From contig OX457070.1 of assembly GCA_949752795.1 (NCBI GenBank), positions 34,195,574 through 34,259,573 of the forward strand: a stretch of 64,000 nt of DNA, written 5' to 3'. Below, piece by piece: positions 34,892-45,298 of this stretch. Source of the DNA: Hyperoodon ampullatus (lineage: Eukaryota > Chordata > Mammalia > Artiodactyla > Ziphiidae). The notes under the pieces are model-generated. The model saw only the letters and a list, made by a program, of their open reading frames with translations. It had not been told where the DNA came from and made no database searches. Numbering within the stretch: the stretch's first letter is position 1; the number at the start of each line of letters is the position of its first letter. A program made the translations under genes and the position numbers.

Positions 34892-35518
34892 AACTACAAT
34901 AAAATAGTAGGGGCTTCTGCTTTTGCTTTATGTAGTCTTACTGCTTCCAAAAGGGTTCTATCATGTACGTCTTTGACATGATATATAAATTAAGTAACAA
35001 CTTCTGGTCTATTTCAAAATGCCTATCTAAACTCCTTTAAAAACATTGTACATATTTATGAATCTGAAAATCAACCATTGAAAAGCAGAATATAACGGTA
35101 ACAAAAAATAGGAATTCTCCTCATTTTGCCTAAAGTGTTAAAAAAAGAAACTTCAGAAAGTAATTAACTGATGTATTGATTAATTGTAAATTTTCTTCTT
35201 TCTTTGAAACTCTCGCTAAAAATATTATTAAAAATCACTGACATAGTCAGCATGTAGGCAGCATGAAGGACAGAATAATTTACAAAAGGAATATTATCTC
35301 AATTTTGTGAAGTGCATCCTTTCTTTAGAAATAAAAACATTAATGATTCACTTTAACAACTCACCCTCAGCCTCCTAGCTTCATGTTGTAAAAACATTAG
35401 CATTCCTTCTCCCCAAATAACCAGTTTTGTATTCTAATTGATTTAATTCATCCCATTACCTTTTGGGGTTATGTAAATCAGGTTCATTATATATAGGAAA
35501 TGTTTTAAATTACTTTTA
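34892..35518. other. No gene recognised
   Basis: AT-rich, no recognised repeat or exon. Confidence 0.4.
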
Positions 35519-35724
35519 TTTTTTATTTTTTTGCGGTACACGGGCCTCTCATTGTTGTGGCCTCTCCCGTTGCAGAGCACAGGCTCCGGACGCACAGGCT
35601 CAGCGGCCATGGCTCACGGGCCTAGCCCCTCCGCGGCATGTGGGATCTTTCTGGACCGGGGCACGAACCCGTGTCCCCTGCATCGGCAGGCGGACTCTCA
35701 ACCACTGTGCCACCAGGGAAGCCC
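35519..35724 (-). mobile_element. CHR SINE, short young form
   Basis: Reverse copy from 'ttgcggtacacgggcctctc' to 'gccaccagggaagcccc'. No clear duplication is visible in the flanks. Overlapping open frames at 35463-35803 are artefacts. Confidence 0.94.
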
Positions 35725-36225
35725 CTTAATCAGTTTTGACAAACACATAAACCTGCATAAACCATACCCCAAAACTCAGAAAGCTACTTGTGCCTCCTTC
35801 TAGTCAATCCTTTCCTTCTCACCTCGTCTCCCAGAAACAATCACTGTTCTGATTTCTTTCGTCATGGATTAACCATGTTGTAGAACTTTACAAAAATACA
35901 ATCATTCAGTAGGTACACTTGTGTTTGCCTCTTTGGCTCAGCATCTTTTTGAAATTCATTCATATCATTGTATGTCATCAGTAGTCCCTTCCTCTTTATT
36001 GTTGGATAGTATTTCACTTTATGAATATACTTCACTTTATTTATCCATTCTCCTGTTAATAGACATTTAGGTTGCTTCCAGTGTTCAACTATTATGACTA
36101 AAGCTACTATGAACATTCACAGACAACTCATTTTGTAGACATGTCTTTATTTCTTTTGAGTAAATTTCTAGAAGCATAAATAGTTGGGCCATGTGGTAGG
36201 TGTATGTTTAACTTTGTGAGAATAT
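35725..36225 (-). mobile_element. L1 3' fragment, reverse strand (old)
   Basis: 'cacctcgtctcccagaaac', 'gaaattcattcatatcattg', 'tttatccattctcctgttaatagac' and 'gttgcttccagtgttc' are antisense L1 3' phrases. The frame at 35862-36116 (minus) is L1-like only in scattered words. Confidence 0.7.
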
Positions 36226-36770
36226 GATTAACTCTGACAAATAAGAAAAAGACAAACAATCATATAGAAGAATAGGAGAAAGACTTAGATTTTACAAAAG
36301 AAGAGATCCAAATGGCCAATAAATATATGAAAAAATGTTCAATTTTATCAGTTATCATGGGAAAGCAATTTAAAATTATAGTGTGATATTCTACAAAATT
36401 ATAATGCAATACATTATACATCCACCAGAGTGATTAAGTTAAAAAGATGGAAAATACCAAGTATTAGTGAGGAGATGGAATGACTAGAAAGAACTCTCAT
36501 ACACTACTGGTGTTGAGTGACAGAAATCAGACACACAAAGGTACTTTCTTTATGATTTTATTTACACAAAGTACAAAACCAGTCAAAATTAATCTATGAG
36601 TTTGAGGTCAGCATAGAAATTATCCCTCTGTGGGAGTTATGGTAGTGCCTGAAAGGGAACATGAGGAAGCTTTTGGAATAGTGATAATGTGCTGTTTCTG
36701 GATCTGGGTACTGATGACATAGTTGTGTTCAGTTCATGAAAATTCAATGAACCCTACACTTATTATACAC
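36226..36770 (+). mobile_element. L1 3' fragment, sense strand (old)
   Basis: 'gatccaaatggccaataaat', 'atgaaaaaatgttcaatttt', 'tcatacactactgg' and 'gataatgtgctgtttctgg' follow old L1 order, ending near 'tattatacac'. It abuts the reverse L1 at 35725-36225, giving two L1 pieces tail to tail or a rearranged copy. Confidence 0.65.
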
Positions 36771-36774
36771 GCAT

Positions 36775-37491
36775 TTTTTGGAGATATTGCAGATCTCATT
36801 CCAGACCACAGCAATAAAGCAAAAATCAAAATAAAAAGTGAGTTACATGAATTTTTTTGGTTTCTCAGTGCATATAAAAGCTATATTTATACTGTTAAGT
36901 GTGCAATAGAATTATGTCTAAAAAGCAATGTACATGGGACTTCTCTGGTGGTCCAGTGGGTCAAACTCTGCGCTCCCAATGCAGGGGGCCCAGGATCGAT
37001 CCCTGGTCCAGGAACTAGATCCCGCATTCATGCCACAACTAAGAGTCCGCATGACACAACTAAGAAGTCTGCACACTGCAACTAAAGATCCCACATGCCA
37101 CAATGAAGATCCCACGTGCCACAACTAAGACCTGGCACAGCAAAAATAAATAAATAAATAAATAATTTTTAAAAGTGTACATACCTTAATGTAAAAATAA
37201 TTCATTGCTAAAAAATGCTAATCATCATCTGACCCTTCAGCAAATCATAGTAGTAACATCAAAGATCACTGATGACAGATCACCATAATAAATATAATAA
37301 TAAAGAAAAAGTTTGAAATATTGCAAGAATTACCAACATGTGACACAGAGACACAAAGTAAGCACATGCTGTTGGACAAATACCCCTAATAGACTTGCCT
37401 GGCACAGGGTTGCCACAAATCTTCAATTTGTAAGAAGCACAAAATCTGCAAAGTGCAACAAAGTGAAGTGCAATAAAACAAGGTATGCCTG
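36775..37491. mobile_element. Tigger1-like DNA transposon, internally deleted, SINE-split
   Basis: The left part 'gagatattgcagatctcattccagaccac' and 'ggtttctcagtgcatataaaag' and the right part 'aaagatcactgatgacagatcaccat' and 'aaaacaaggtatgcctg' match the two ends of Tigger1 (Tc1/mariner superfamily). The transposase interior is gone, joined at about 37243 between 'cttcagcaaatca' and 'tagtagtaacatc'. The right terminal repeat is followed by TA, the expected target. About 40 bases of the left terminal repeat are missing. Non-mobile relic. Confidence 0.85.
36937..37173 (+). mobile_element. CHR-related SINE, older variant, in the Tigger1-like element
   Basis: Head 'gggacttctctggtggtccag', then 'gatcgatccctggtccagg', repeated 'gatcccacatgccacaa' units and an AAAT tail. 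The Tigger text 'gtacat' is repeated on both sides as a short duplication. The body differs from the long and short CHR forms. Confidence 0.9.
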
Positions 37492-37640
37492 TATGTATAG
37501 TATAATTCAATACAAAGTTTTAAAAAACAACCAAACAGAGTACAATACCATACCACGACATACCCACCAGAATGTCTAAAATTAAAAAGACAGAAAATAC
37601 CAAGTTGGCGAAGATATACAGCAACAAGAATGGCTGTACA

Positions 37641-37962
37641 GGGGACTTCCCTGGTGGCGCAGTGGTTAAGAATCAATCTGCCAATGCAGGGGACGTGGTT
37701 TCGGACCCCGGTCCAGGAAGATCCCACATGCTGTGGGTCAACTAAGCCCGTGCGCCACAACTATTGAGCCCTCGTGCCACAACTACTGAAACCTGTGTGC
37801 CTAGAGCCCATACTCCTCAACAAGAGAAGCCACCTCAATGAGAAGCCCACGCACTGAAACAAAAGAGTAGCCCCCGCTTGCTGCAACTAGAGAAAGCCCA
37901 CGTGCAGCAACAAAGACCCAACTCAGCCAAAAATAAAAATTAATTAATTAATTATTTAAAAA
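37641..37962 (+). mobile_element. CHR SINE, long form
   Basis: Forward copy from 'ggacttccctggtggcgcag' to 'gacccaactcagcc' and an ATTA-rich tail. The duplication 'aagaatgg(c/t)tgtaca' lies at 37626-37640 and 37963-37977 with one mismatch. Inserted in L1. Confidence 0.96.
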
Positions 37963-38138
37963 AAGAATGGTTGTACAATTCCTTTGGAAAACTGGCAGTA
38001 TCTACTAATGCTAAAAATATGTATACATATGTGTATATGCAATTATATGTATATCACCTAGCAATTCCATTCCTAGGTATACATGCCAAAAAGTAATGCG
38101 TGTATGTACACATATATGTGTGTGTATATATATATACA

Positions 38139-38188
38139 CATATATATGTATGTGTGTACATATATGTGTACACACATACATATATATG
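38139..38188. repeat. Palindrome with 21-bp perfect arms
   Basis: The arm at 38139-38159 is the exact reverse complement of 38168-38188, with an 8-base spacer. The arms are alternating purine-pyrimidine (TA and TG/CA), so the stretch could form a cruciform or Z-DNA. Confidence 0.95.
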
Positions 38189-38655
38189 GCTTAAGACTGT
38201 TCAAAGCAGCAGTATCCATAATAATCCAAAGCTAGAAACCGCCCCAATACCCGTCAATGATAGAAAGGATAAATAAATTGTGGCATGCACACACCACCAA
38301 ATGCTATGTATCAGTGAGAATGAACAAACTCCAGTTGCATGCAACAACATAGATGAACTTCACAAACTTAAAGTTGAGAACCCAGATATCAAAACATGAT
38401 TCCATCTATATAAAGTTCAAAAATAGGCAAAACTAATCTATGATGTCAGAAGGAACATATGATTAACTTAGGGGCCTTTGTGACTGGTTAGCAGAGACAT
38501 GAGGTCTCTTGTGGTTGTGATAATGTTCTGTTTTATGATCTATGAACATTACACAAGAGTGTGAAGTTTGTGGAAATTCACCAAGCTGAGCATTAATGGC
38601 CTGTGCTGTGTACTTTTCTGTATGTATACTACACTTCAATAAAAATCTACTTTTA

Positions 38656-39176
38656 AAATGCCCTCAGATCTGAGATCCAATCGGATCTAACCTTACTCAC
38701 ATGCTATCTTGTCTCTTTGGGTCACTTTTTCTTTTTTCCTTTCAGTGTTACCAGAAACATCGTACTATCAAAAAGGGAAGTTCTTTTGCTCCTTGCAACA
38801 CTGTGAACATAATATATACTTGTGTTCTAGAACAGTCTAGTGACACAGCATTAAGCTATGTCATCAATGTATAATAGCTGACTAGTTTGGAAAAACAGAA
38901 AAAAATGCGGCGTTGAAGTGGCATATGGTATCTACCCCCGTTAGATAAATCATTAACCCGGTACTCTGTGGTACAGGGTATGTGACTAAGCTTGCAAACC
39001 AAGTCAGGGAGCAAAAGTAAGGACACTGTGGCACCTTCCTCTCTCAGGGAACCAGGGAAGAGAACTAATTTTGTGAGGAGTTCCAAGCACCTACTATCTC
39101 AGTCCAGCTGTTGGTTCTCTCACTAAAGATGCTTCCCTCTGATCTTTAAGGGAAAACACCTTCAAGAAAGGTTTTT
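38656..39176. other. No gene recognised
   Basis: Unassigned DNA. The minus-strand open frame at 38856-39086 has no domain or splice context. Confidence 0.4.
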
Positions 39177-39560
39177 GGGTCCTACTGTATAGCACAGGGA
39201 ACTACATTCAATCTCCTGTGAGAAACCATAATACAAAAGAATATTTTTTTAAAAGTCTATATGTGGGGCTTCCCTGGTGGCGCAGTGGTTGAGAGTCTGC
39301 CTGCCGATGCAGGGGACACAGGTTCGTGCCCCTATCCGGGAGGATCCCACATGCCGGGGAGCGGCTGGGCCCGTGAGCCATGGCCGCTGAGCCTGCGCTT
39401 CCGGAGCCTGTGCTCCGCAACGGGAGGGGCCCCAGCAGTGAGAGGCCCGCGTACCGCAAAAAAAAAAAAGTCTATATGTGTATAACTGAGACACTTTGCT
39501 GTACAGCAGAGAGTGGCACAACATTGTAAATCAACTACACTTCAATAAAAAATTAAATTA
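39177..39560 (+). mobile_element. Very short L1 3' end carrying a young SINE
   Basis: 'cctactgtatagcacaggg', 'ctgtgagaaaccataatac' and, after the SINE, 'cactttgctgtacagcag' and 'caactacacttcaataaaaa' are the extreme L1 3' end. 'aaaggttttt' at about 39168 and again near 39566 is a probable duplication. Without the SINE the L1 is under 200 bp. Confidence 0.85.
39266..39465 (+). mobile_element. CHR SINE, short young form
   Basis: Forward copy from 'gggcttccctggtggcgcag' to 'ggcccgcgtaccgc' and an A tail. The 15-bp duplication 'aaaagtctatatgtg' is perfect at 39251-39265 and 39466-39480. It interrupts the L1 at 39177-39560. Confidence 0.97.
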
Positions 39561-39628
39561 AAAAAAAGGTTTTTAAAAGGCTGTAAAGTTCAAACAAAAC
39601 ATCCCTTTCCCCCTCTCAATTAATTCAC

Positions 39629-40075
39629 GGGAAACTTTCTGGGGGAGTTGAATGGGTTGTCGATTTATCTACTACAAACTGTTGAAAAATAATCTAAGGA
39701 AAGTTTACACGATTTACCTTTTTCCAAAACGAACTTCCCCCGCCCTTGCGGATAGCAATTTCTCCGTCAACATCTCGATTAGTGGCAGCTGCAATAAATA
39801 TGGATCATGCAGTGATGTGCGCTTACTCAGCCGGAAGGGGGCGCGCAGGGACGTTACCGAGGATTTCAATTAAATCAGTTTCTGTTTATATCCCAGGGTG
39901 GCTGCCTGATCAAACTACCTGAAGCGAGCTAGGGTGAAACTGCTTCAGAAACTCGGAACAGCTCACCACCGCTTAACAAACTAAGCGCAAACTCTGTATT
40001 CTTCAAAGTTCGTTCAGGGTGACTGTTTCAGTCAAAGGTGCTGGTGCATTTTGGTCCTTGCTGGGAAGGTATGAA
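39629..40075 (+). promoter_or_regulatory. CpG-rich non-repeat segment: candidate promoter / first exon
   Basis: About 19 CpG dinucleotides lie in roughly 385 bases (39629-40013), unlike the surrounding non-SINE DNA. It contains an ETS-like 'GCCGGAAG' and a full match to the CTCF core consensus at 39831-39844. A possible splice donor ('gggaag' then 'gtatga') follows at about 40069. No repeat is recognised here. It could be a promoter with a non-coding first exon, an insulator, or a decayed CpG island. The open frame at 39652-39873 is not convincing as protein. Confidence 0.4.
39831..39844 (+). promoter_or_regulatory. Candidate CTCF site
   Basis: 'CCGGAAGGGGGCGC' fits every position of the CCDSNAGRKGGCRS core consensus. 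It is outside repeats and inside the CpG-rich segment. Orientation is forward. Confidence 0.5.
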
Positions 40076-40696
40076 ATCAAATACAGCATACCGTAGGAGT
40101 CTGGGTAGTGGGATCAGTGACAATGTTGTTTAGCCTCCTCACTTCTTCCATCCCCCTTTGGTGTGAAAAAGTCCATTGTTCTTGAGGGACAACAGAGCAG
40201 AGAGCCAGCATTGGTAAAGAAATAGCAAACGCCCAAAATGGCTTTCTCTGTTATTTAAATTTAAGCAATTATTTTCAGCTATTCTCAATACTCAAACCTG
40301 GGCCTTGTCATTACCTGTAAAGAAACTACAATAGTTTCAGGACTACCACATTTTTCAAGTACCACTGGGAAAAAGTCACAGATTAAAAAACCCTCATCCG
40401 ATTTTATTTTATCAAATGGTTAATATTTCTCAACTTCCTGCTAACAGAATATCAAATGCTAGGCTAGCAGCTGGACTAATTGTTTTTAGTTGTATGTATT
40501 GCTTTCTCAACCATATAGGAAACGTTTGAAGACAAAAGTGGCTCCAATATAGCTTTTCAAGAGAGTTTTTCAAACTCTCTCCCCATCCAGTCCAGAATAT
40601 CCATATGTGTCCCATGTGGTGTCTGGAATATGGTACTTTGCAAATAAATGTAAATAGAAAAAATAAACTAATAAACAGAAGAAAATATGAGGTAAT
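40076..40696. other. No gene recognised
   Basis: Unique-looking AT-rich DNA downstream of the CpG-rich segment, with no repeat or exon recognised. Confidence 0.4.
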
Positions 40697-40908
40697 TTTT
40701 TTTTTTTTTTTTTTTGCTATACGCGGGCCTCTCACTGCCGTGGCCTCTCCCGCTGCGGAGCACAGGCTCCCGACGCGCAGGCTCAGCGGCCATGGCTCAC
40801 GGGCCTAACCGCTCCGCAGCATGTGGGATCTTCCCAGACCGGGGCACGAACCCGTGTCCCCTGCATGGGCAGGTGGACTCTCAACCACTGCACCACCAGG
40901 GAAGCCCG
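40697..40908 (-). mobile_element. CHR SINE, short young form
   Basis: Reverse copy from about 20 T and 'gctatacgcgggcctctcac' to 'caccaccagggaagccc'. Duplication 'tgaggtaat' at 40688-40696 and 40909-40917. Confidence 0.96.
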
Positions 40909-40917
40909 TGAGGTAAT

Positions 40918-41177
40918 ATTTGTATAACCTTGGGGATGGGGAGGTCTTCTTAAGCAGGACAGGAAACCCAGAGAAATTAAAGAAAAAAAATAGACATGTT
41001 TGACTACATAAAAATTAATATTTCTTTGCAAGGCAAAAGATACCATAAACAAAATGAAAAGAAAAAGTGAGGGAAAATGTTTGTAATAAAAATGACAGAA
41101 AATGGAAAATATCTTAATAAACTGGCTTCCTACAAGTTAATAAACAAAAGACAATACAACAGAAAAATGAGGCAGTG
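40918..41177 (+). mobile_element. L1-like fragment between two SINEs (weak)
   Basis: 'gacatgtttgactacataaaaattaatatttc' and 'gcaaggcaaaagataccata' resemble a sense L1 ORF2 stretch. Diverged, and no open frame. Confidence 0.45.
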
Positions 41178-41385
41178 GGGCTTCCCTGGTGGCGCAGTGG
41201 TTGAGAGTCCGCCTGCCGATGCAGGGGACACAGGTTCGTGCCCCGGTGCGGGAAGATCCCACATGCCGCGGGGCGGCTGGGCCCCGTGAGCCATGGCCAC
41301 TGAGCCTGCGTGGCCGGAGCCTGTGCTCCACAACGGGAGAGGCCACAACAGTGAGAGGCCCGCGTACCACCAAAAAAAAAAAAAA
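41178..41385 (+). mobile_element. CHR SINE, short young form
   Basis: Forward copy from 'gggcttccctggtggcgcag' to 'ggcccgcgtaccacc' and an A tail. Duplication 'aaaatgag(g/c)cagtg' ends at 41177 and recurs to 41398, one mismatch. With 40697-40908 it forms an inverted pair. Confidence 0.96.
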
Positions 41386-42470
41386 AAATGAGCCAGTGTA
41401 TGAAGAAGCAATTCATAGAAGAGGAAATAGAAGATGCTCAGTCTCACTGGGAGTCAGGAAAATGCAATGAATTCATGAATATAAATATGCAAGAAAAGCC
41501 TAAAGATACCCAATCTGTGAGTGGTTGTCTCAGGGCCCAGGGGCCTAGGGGAGGGTAATAGACCTGGGATTTGAAGTCAAAAGGGATTTCATCTTTAACT
41601 GCAATGCTTTATTTCTTTTATTAAAATATATTAAGACTTAAGAGCAATGTTACAAATGGTAACAGTTATCAAATTTAAGTTCTGTCTTTTGGTGAACATA
41701 CATTTGCATTTCTTGGGTATACGCCTAGGAGTAGAATTGCTAGGTCATAGGAAATGCATATGTTCCAGTAATGTCCTGTTTCTTAATCTGAGGTGTTGGT
41801 TACAGGGTGTGCTCAGATTATGAAAATTCACTGAGATATATACTGATATGTGCACTTCAATAAAAAGTTAAACAACAAAAATAACAAAAAATAAAGTTTA
41901 ACAACTTTATTGAGATAACTTTGACATATAAAAATTGTATATATTTAAGGTATACAACTTGATGTTTTGGTATATTGTGATACCATTTTTTCTTATGTGT
42001 GATACCATTTTTAAACCATCAGATTGGGGGAAAAATAAATTATGAGAGATCAAAGGTATGACCCTTATACAAATTAAATCAATATATATGGACTTGGTGA
42101 GATGTCCCTGAGGAGCTAAGTGAAGAAAGCAAGCTGTATATAGATTGACCTCATTTTTGTAAAAATAAAGAACAAAGATAAAACTCCTTTTATGTGCATT
42201 TGTGTATGTATAAGCAAGAAGAAAAGACTGTAATAGATCTAAATTTTATTATGGAAGGGTAAGGTTAAAAGAGGAATGAAAAGAGAGATAATTAGCTTTT
42301 CTTTAGTCAGCTCTGTATGGTCTGAATTACTAAAACCAGAATTGTTTCTAAGTATTGTTTTTACACTTTTTTTTCCTTTAAGGTTTTAAGATTTTATTTA
42401 AGTCTGTGATCCAGGACATCATCTCTTGCTGAGTTAGATTATATCCTCAAGTGTATTTTCACAAAGGTAC
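41386..42470. other. L1 scraps and unassigned DNA
   Basis: About 41675-41770 has reversed L1 phrases ('taggagtagaattgctagg'), 41775-41880 has a sense L1 3' end ('cacttcaataaaaagtt') and 41885-41990 another reversed 3' end ('caactttattgagataac'). Around 42000-42470 nothing is recognised. Confidence 0.45.
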
Positions 42471-43430
42471 ATCAATCCTCTTTGCGTATTTAGAATGCCC
42501 TTCTACTGACTTTTTTAAATTGAGGTATAGTTGCTGTACAATATTATAAAAGTTTCAGGTGTACAACATAGTTATTCACAATTTTTAAAGGTTATATCCA
42601 TTCATAGTTATAAAATATTAGTTATAATCCCTGTGTTTTACTATATAGCCTTGTAGCTTATTTATTTTCTACATAGTAGTTTGTGCCGCTTAATCTCCCA
42701 CCCTTATCTTGACCCTCCTCCCTTCCCTCTCCCCACTGGTAACCACTAGTTCTCTATATCTGTGGGTCTGTTTCCTTTTTGTTATATTCACTAGTTAGTT
42801 TTATTTTTTAGATTCCACATATAAATGATATAATACAGTATTTGTCTTTCTCTGTGTGACTTATTTCACTTAGCATAATACCCTCCAAGTCCATCCATGT
42901 TGTCATAAATGGCAACATTTTATTCTTTTTTATGACTTAGTATTCCGTATATATATATACAATCTCACATCTTCTTTATCCATTCATCTGTTGATGGATG
43001 CTTAGGTTGCTTCCGTATCTTGGCAATTGTAAATAATGCTGCTATGATCATTGGGGTACATGTATCTTTTCAAATTAGTGTTTTCATTTATTTCAGATAT
43101 ACCCAGGATTGGAATTGTTGGGTCATTTAGTAGTTCTATTTTTAGTTTTTTGAAGAACCTCCGTACTGTTTTCCATAGTGACTGCACCAATTTACATTCC
43201 CACCAACAGTGTATGAGGGTTCCCTTTTCTCCAAATCTTCGCCAGCATTCGTTATCTGGACGATAGCCATTCTGACAGGTGTGAGATGATACCTCATTGT
43301 GGTTTTAATTTGCATTTCTCTGATGGTTAACGATGGTGAGCATCTTTTTATGTGCCTGTTGGCCAGCTCTATGTCTTCTTTGGAAAAATGTCTATTCAAG
43401 TCTTCTGCCCATTTTTTAATCTGGTTGTTA
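42471..43430 (-). mobile_element. L1 3' third, reverse strand
   Basis: Reverse L1 from its 3' end ('ttaaattgaggtatagttgc') through the 3' untranslated region to the ORF2 C-terminal domain. ORF2 is open only in pieces, 43142-43399 and 43002-43190, with a frameshift between. It abuts an older reverse L1 at 43431. Confidence 0.85.
43002..43399 (-). pseudogene. L1 ORF2 C-terminal remnant
   Basis: Two open pieces on the minus strand carry '[19 protein letters not shown]' and '[18 protein letters not shown]', consecutive in L1 ORF2p but in different frames here. The cysteine motif is lost in the shifted part ('[19 protein letters not shown]'). Confidence 0.85.
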
Positions 43431-44231
43431 CCAGATTTTTTTCTAGGTACTTTTGTTTGAGAAATAATTCACAAATGATAAAATTCACCAACTTAAGGTA
43501 TATAATTCAGCAATTTTTAGTATATTCACAAAGTTGCACAAACATTACTGCTATCTAATTCCAAACATTTTAATCATTCCCTGAACCCCCACCCAAACCC
43601 TGTACCCATTAACAGTCACTCTCTATTCCTCCTGCCTTTCAGCCCTCAAAACTGCCAATCTACTTTCTGTCTCTATGAATTACCTATTCTGCACATTTCA
43701 TATAAATGGAATCATATAATATATATGTGCCTTTTTGTGCCTGGCTTCTTTCACTTAGCATAATGTTTCTGAGGTTCAACCATGTCGTAGTGTGTATCAC
43801 TAGTTCATTCTTCTTTACGGTTGAATAATATTCCATTGTATGGATATAACACATTTATTTATCCATTCCCCAGATTATCATTTACATTGTTTCCACTTTT
43901 TGCCTCTTACGAATAATGCCACCATGAACAATTTGTACAAGTTTTAATGTGGACATAGTTTTCCAACTTTCTTAGGTATACACACAGGAGTGGAATTGCT
44001 GGATCATATAGTAACCCTGTGTTTAACCTTTTGAGGAACTGCCAAACCACTTTTTAAAGCAGCTGCATCATTTTACTTTTTTACTATCAATGTGCAAGGG
44101 TACTAATTTCTCCATATCCTCTATGACACTTGTTATTACCTGTGTTTTCTAATATAGCCATTATGGTAAGTATGAAGTGTACCATGTTTGTTTTGATTTG
44201 CTTTCCCCTGATGGCTAATGATGTTGAACAT
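43431..44231 (-). mobile_element. Old L1 3' region, reverse strand
   Basis: 'taaaattcaccaacttaagg', 'gtatattcacaaagttgc', 'gaatcatataatatatatg' and 'aggagtggaattgctggatc' match the same old L1 type as at 17480. It stops at the SINE at 44232 within 'gctaatgatgttgaacatc' and does not resume after it. Confidence 0.8.
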
Positions 44232-44443
44232 CTTTTTTTTTTTTTTTTTGTGCCGTACGCGGGCCTCTCACTGTTGTGGCCTCTCCCGTTGCGGAGCACA
44301 GGCTCTGGACACGCAAGCTCAGCGGCCATGTCTCACGGGCCCAGCCGCTGCGCGGCATGTGGGATCTTCCCGGACCAGGGCACGAACCCGTGTCCCCTGC
44401 ATCGGCAGGCGGACTCTCAACCACTGCGCCACCAGGGAAGCCC
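44232..44443 (-). mobile_element. CHR SINE, short young form, no duplication seen
   Basis: Reverse copy from a T run and 'gtgccgtacgcgggcctctc' to 'gccaccagggaagccc'. Left flank is L1 ('gttgaacatc'); right flank ('tatccaggtaatttt') is not L1 and shares no duplication. This may mark an insertion-associated deletion or a recombination. Confidence 0.95.
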
Positions 44444-44562
44444 TATCCAGGTAATTTTAAAAAAGAAACTGATTAAAAATATATATATTTGATTGAATTT
44501 AGTCATGTAACATCAAAGGACTTATTAAAGCTCTCTCTGGGGACTTTATTGTTTTAAATTTT

Positions 44563-44767
44563 TTTTGTGTGTGTGTGGTACGTAGGCCTCTCACTGTTGT
44601 GGCCTCTCCCGTTGCGGAGCACAGGCTCCGGACGCACAGGCCTATCGGCCATGGCTCACGGGCCCAGCCGCTCCGCGGCATGTGGGATCTTCCTGGACCG
44701 GGGCATGAACCCGTGTCCCCTGCATCGGCAGGCGGACTCTCAACCACTGCGCCACCAGGGAAGCCCC
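44563..44767 (-). mobile_element. CHR SINE, short young form
   Basis: Reverse copy from 'gtggtacgtaggcctctcac' to 'gcgccaccagggaagcccc'. The 13-bp duplication 'tgttttaaatttt' is perfect at 44550-44562 and 44768-44780. It lies 119 bases from the previous SINE in the same direction. Confidence 0.97.
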
Positions 44768-44789
44768 TGTTTTAAATTTTATTAATCCC

Positions 44790-45298
44790 GGTATTAGTTT
44801 TCTTTTGCTGCTGAAACAAATTACCACAAACTCAGTGGCTTAACACAAAACCAATTTATTATCTTACATATCTGTAGGTTATAAGTCTGACATGGGTCTC
44901 ACTAGGCTTAAATCAAAGGGTGAACAGGGCTGAATTCTTTTCTGGAAGTTCTAGAGGAGAATCTGTTTCTTTGGTCAGCTTTTTGTCCATATTCCTTGGC
45001 TCACCCCTTCCTTCTGCTTCAAAGCCAGCAGCATTGCATCTCTTTCACTGCTCTGTAGACACATCTCCTTCGGATTCTCTTCTGCCTCCCTCTTCTACAT
45101 TTAAGGACCCTTGTAATTACATTGACCCACTTGGATACTCCAGAATAATCTTATTTTAAGGTCATCTAAATTGCAACCTTAATTCTAACTGCAACCTAAT
45201 TCCCCTTTGCTAATTTATTCACCGGTTCTGGGGATTAGGATGCAGACATCTTTTCTTGGGGAGGAGGGACCATTATTCTGCCTACCACATTCCCCGTC
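44790..45298 (+). repeat. Old interspersed repeat, family not named
   Basis: The phrase 'cttttgctgctgaaacaaattaccacaaac', 'gggtctcactaggcttaaatc', 'gacccttgtaattacattg' and the end 'ttattctgcctaccaca' belong to a repeat common in mammalian genomes. The length (about 500 bp) would suit an LTR, but I do not recall the family. The open frame at 44920-45159 is part of it. Confidence 0.65.

Larger units (their letters stand above)
37520..38655 (+). mobile_element. L1 3' fragment, sense strand, SINE-split
   Basis: L1 text runs 'ccaccagaatgtctaaaatt', then after the SINE 'cctttggaaaactggcagtatc', 'cacctagcaattccattcctagg' and ends 'actacacttcaataaaaatc'. An AT/GT-rich palindromic stretch lies at 38098-38190. 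ORF2 is unreadable. Confidence 0.8.

Noticed and set aside
39266..39465. tRNA-like promoter sequences (A and B box words) that could be taken for tRNA genes
   Set aside because: They are the heads of tRNA-derived SINEs. No cloverleaf with intact acceptor stem and anticodon arm is seen.
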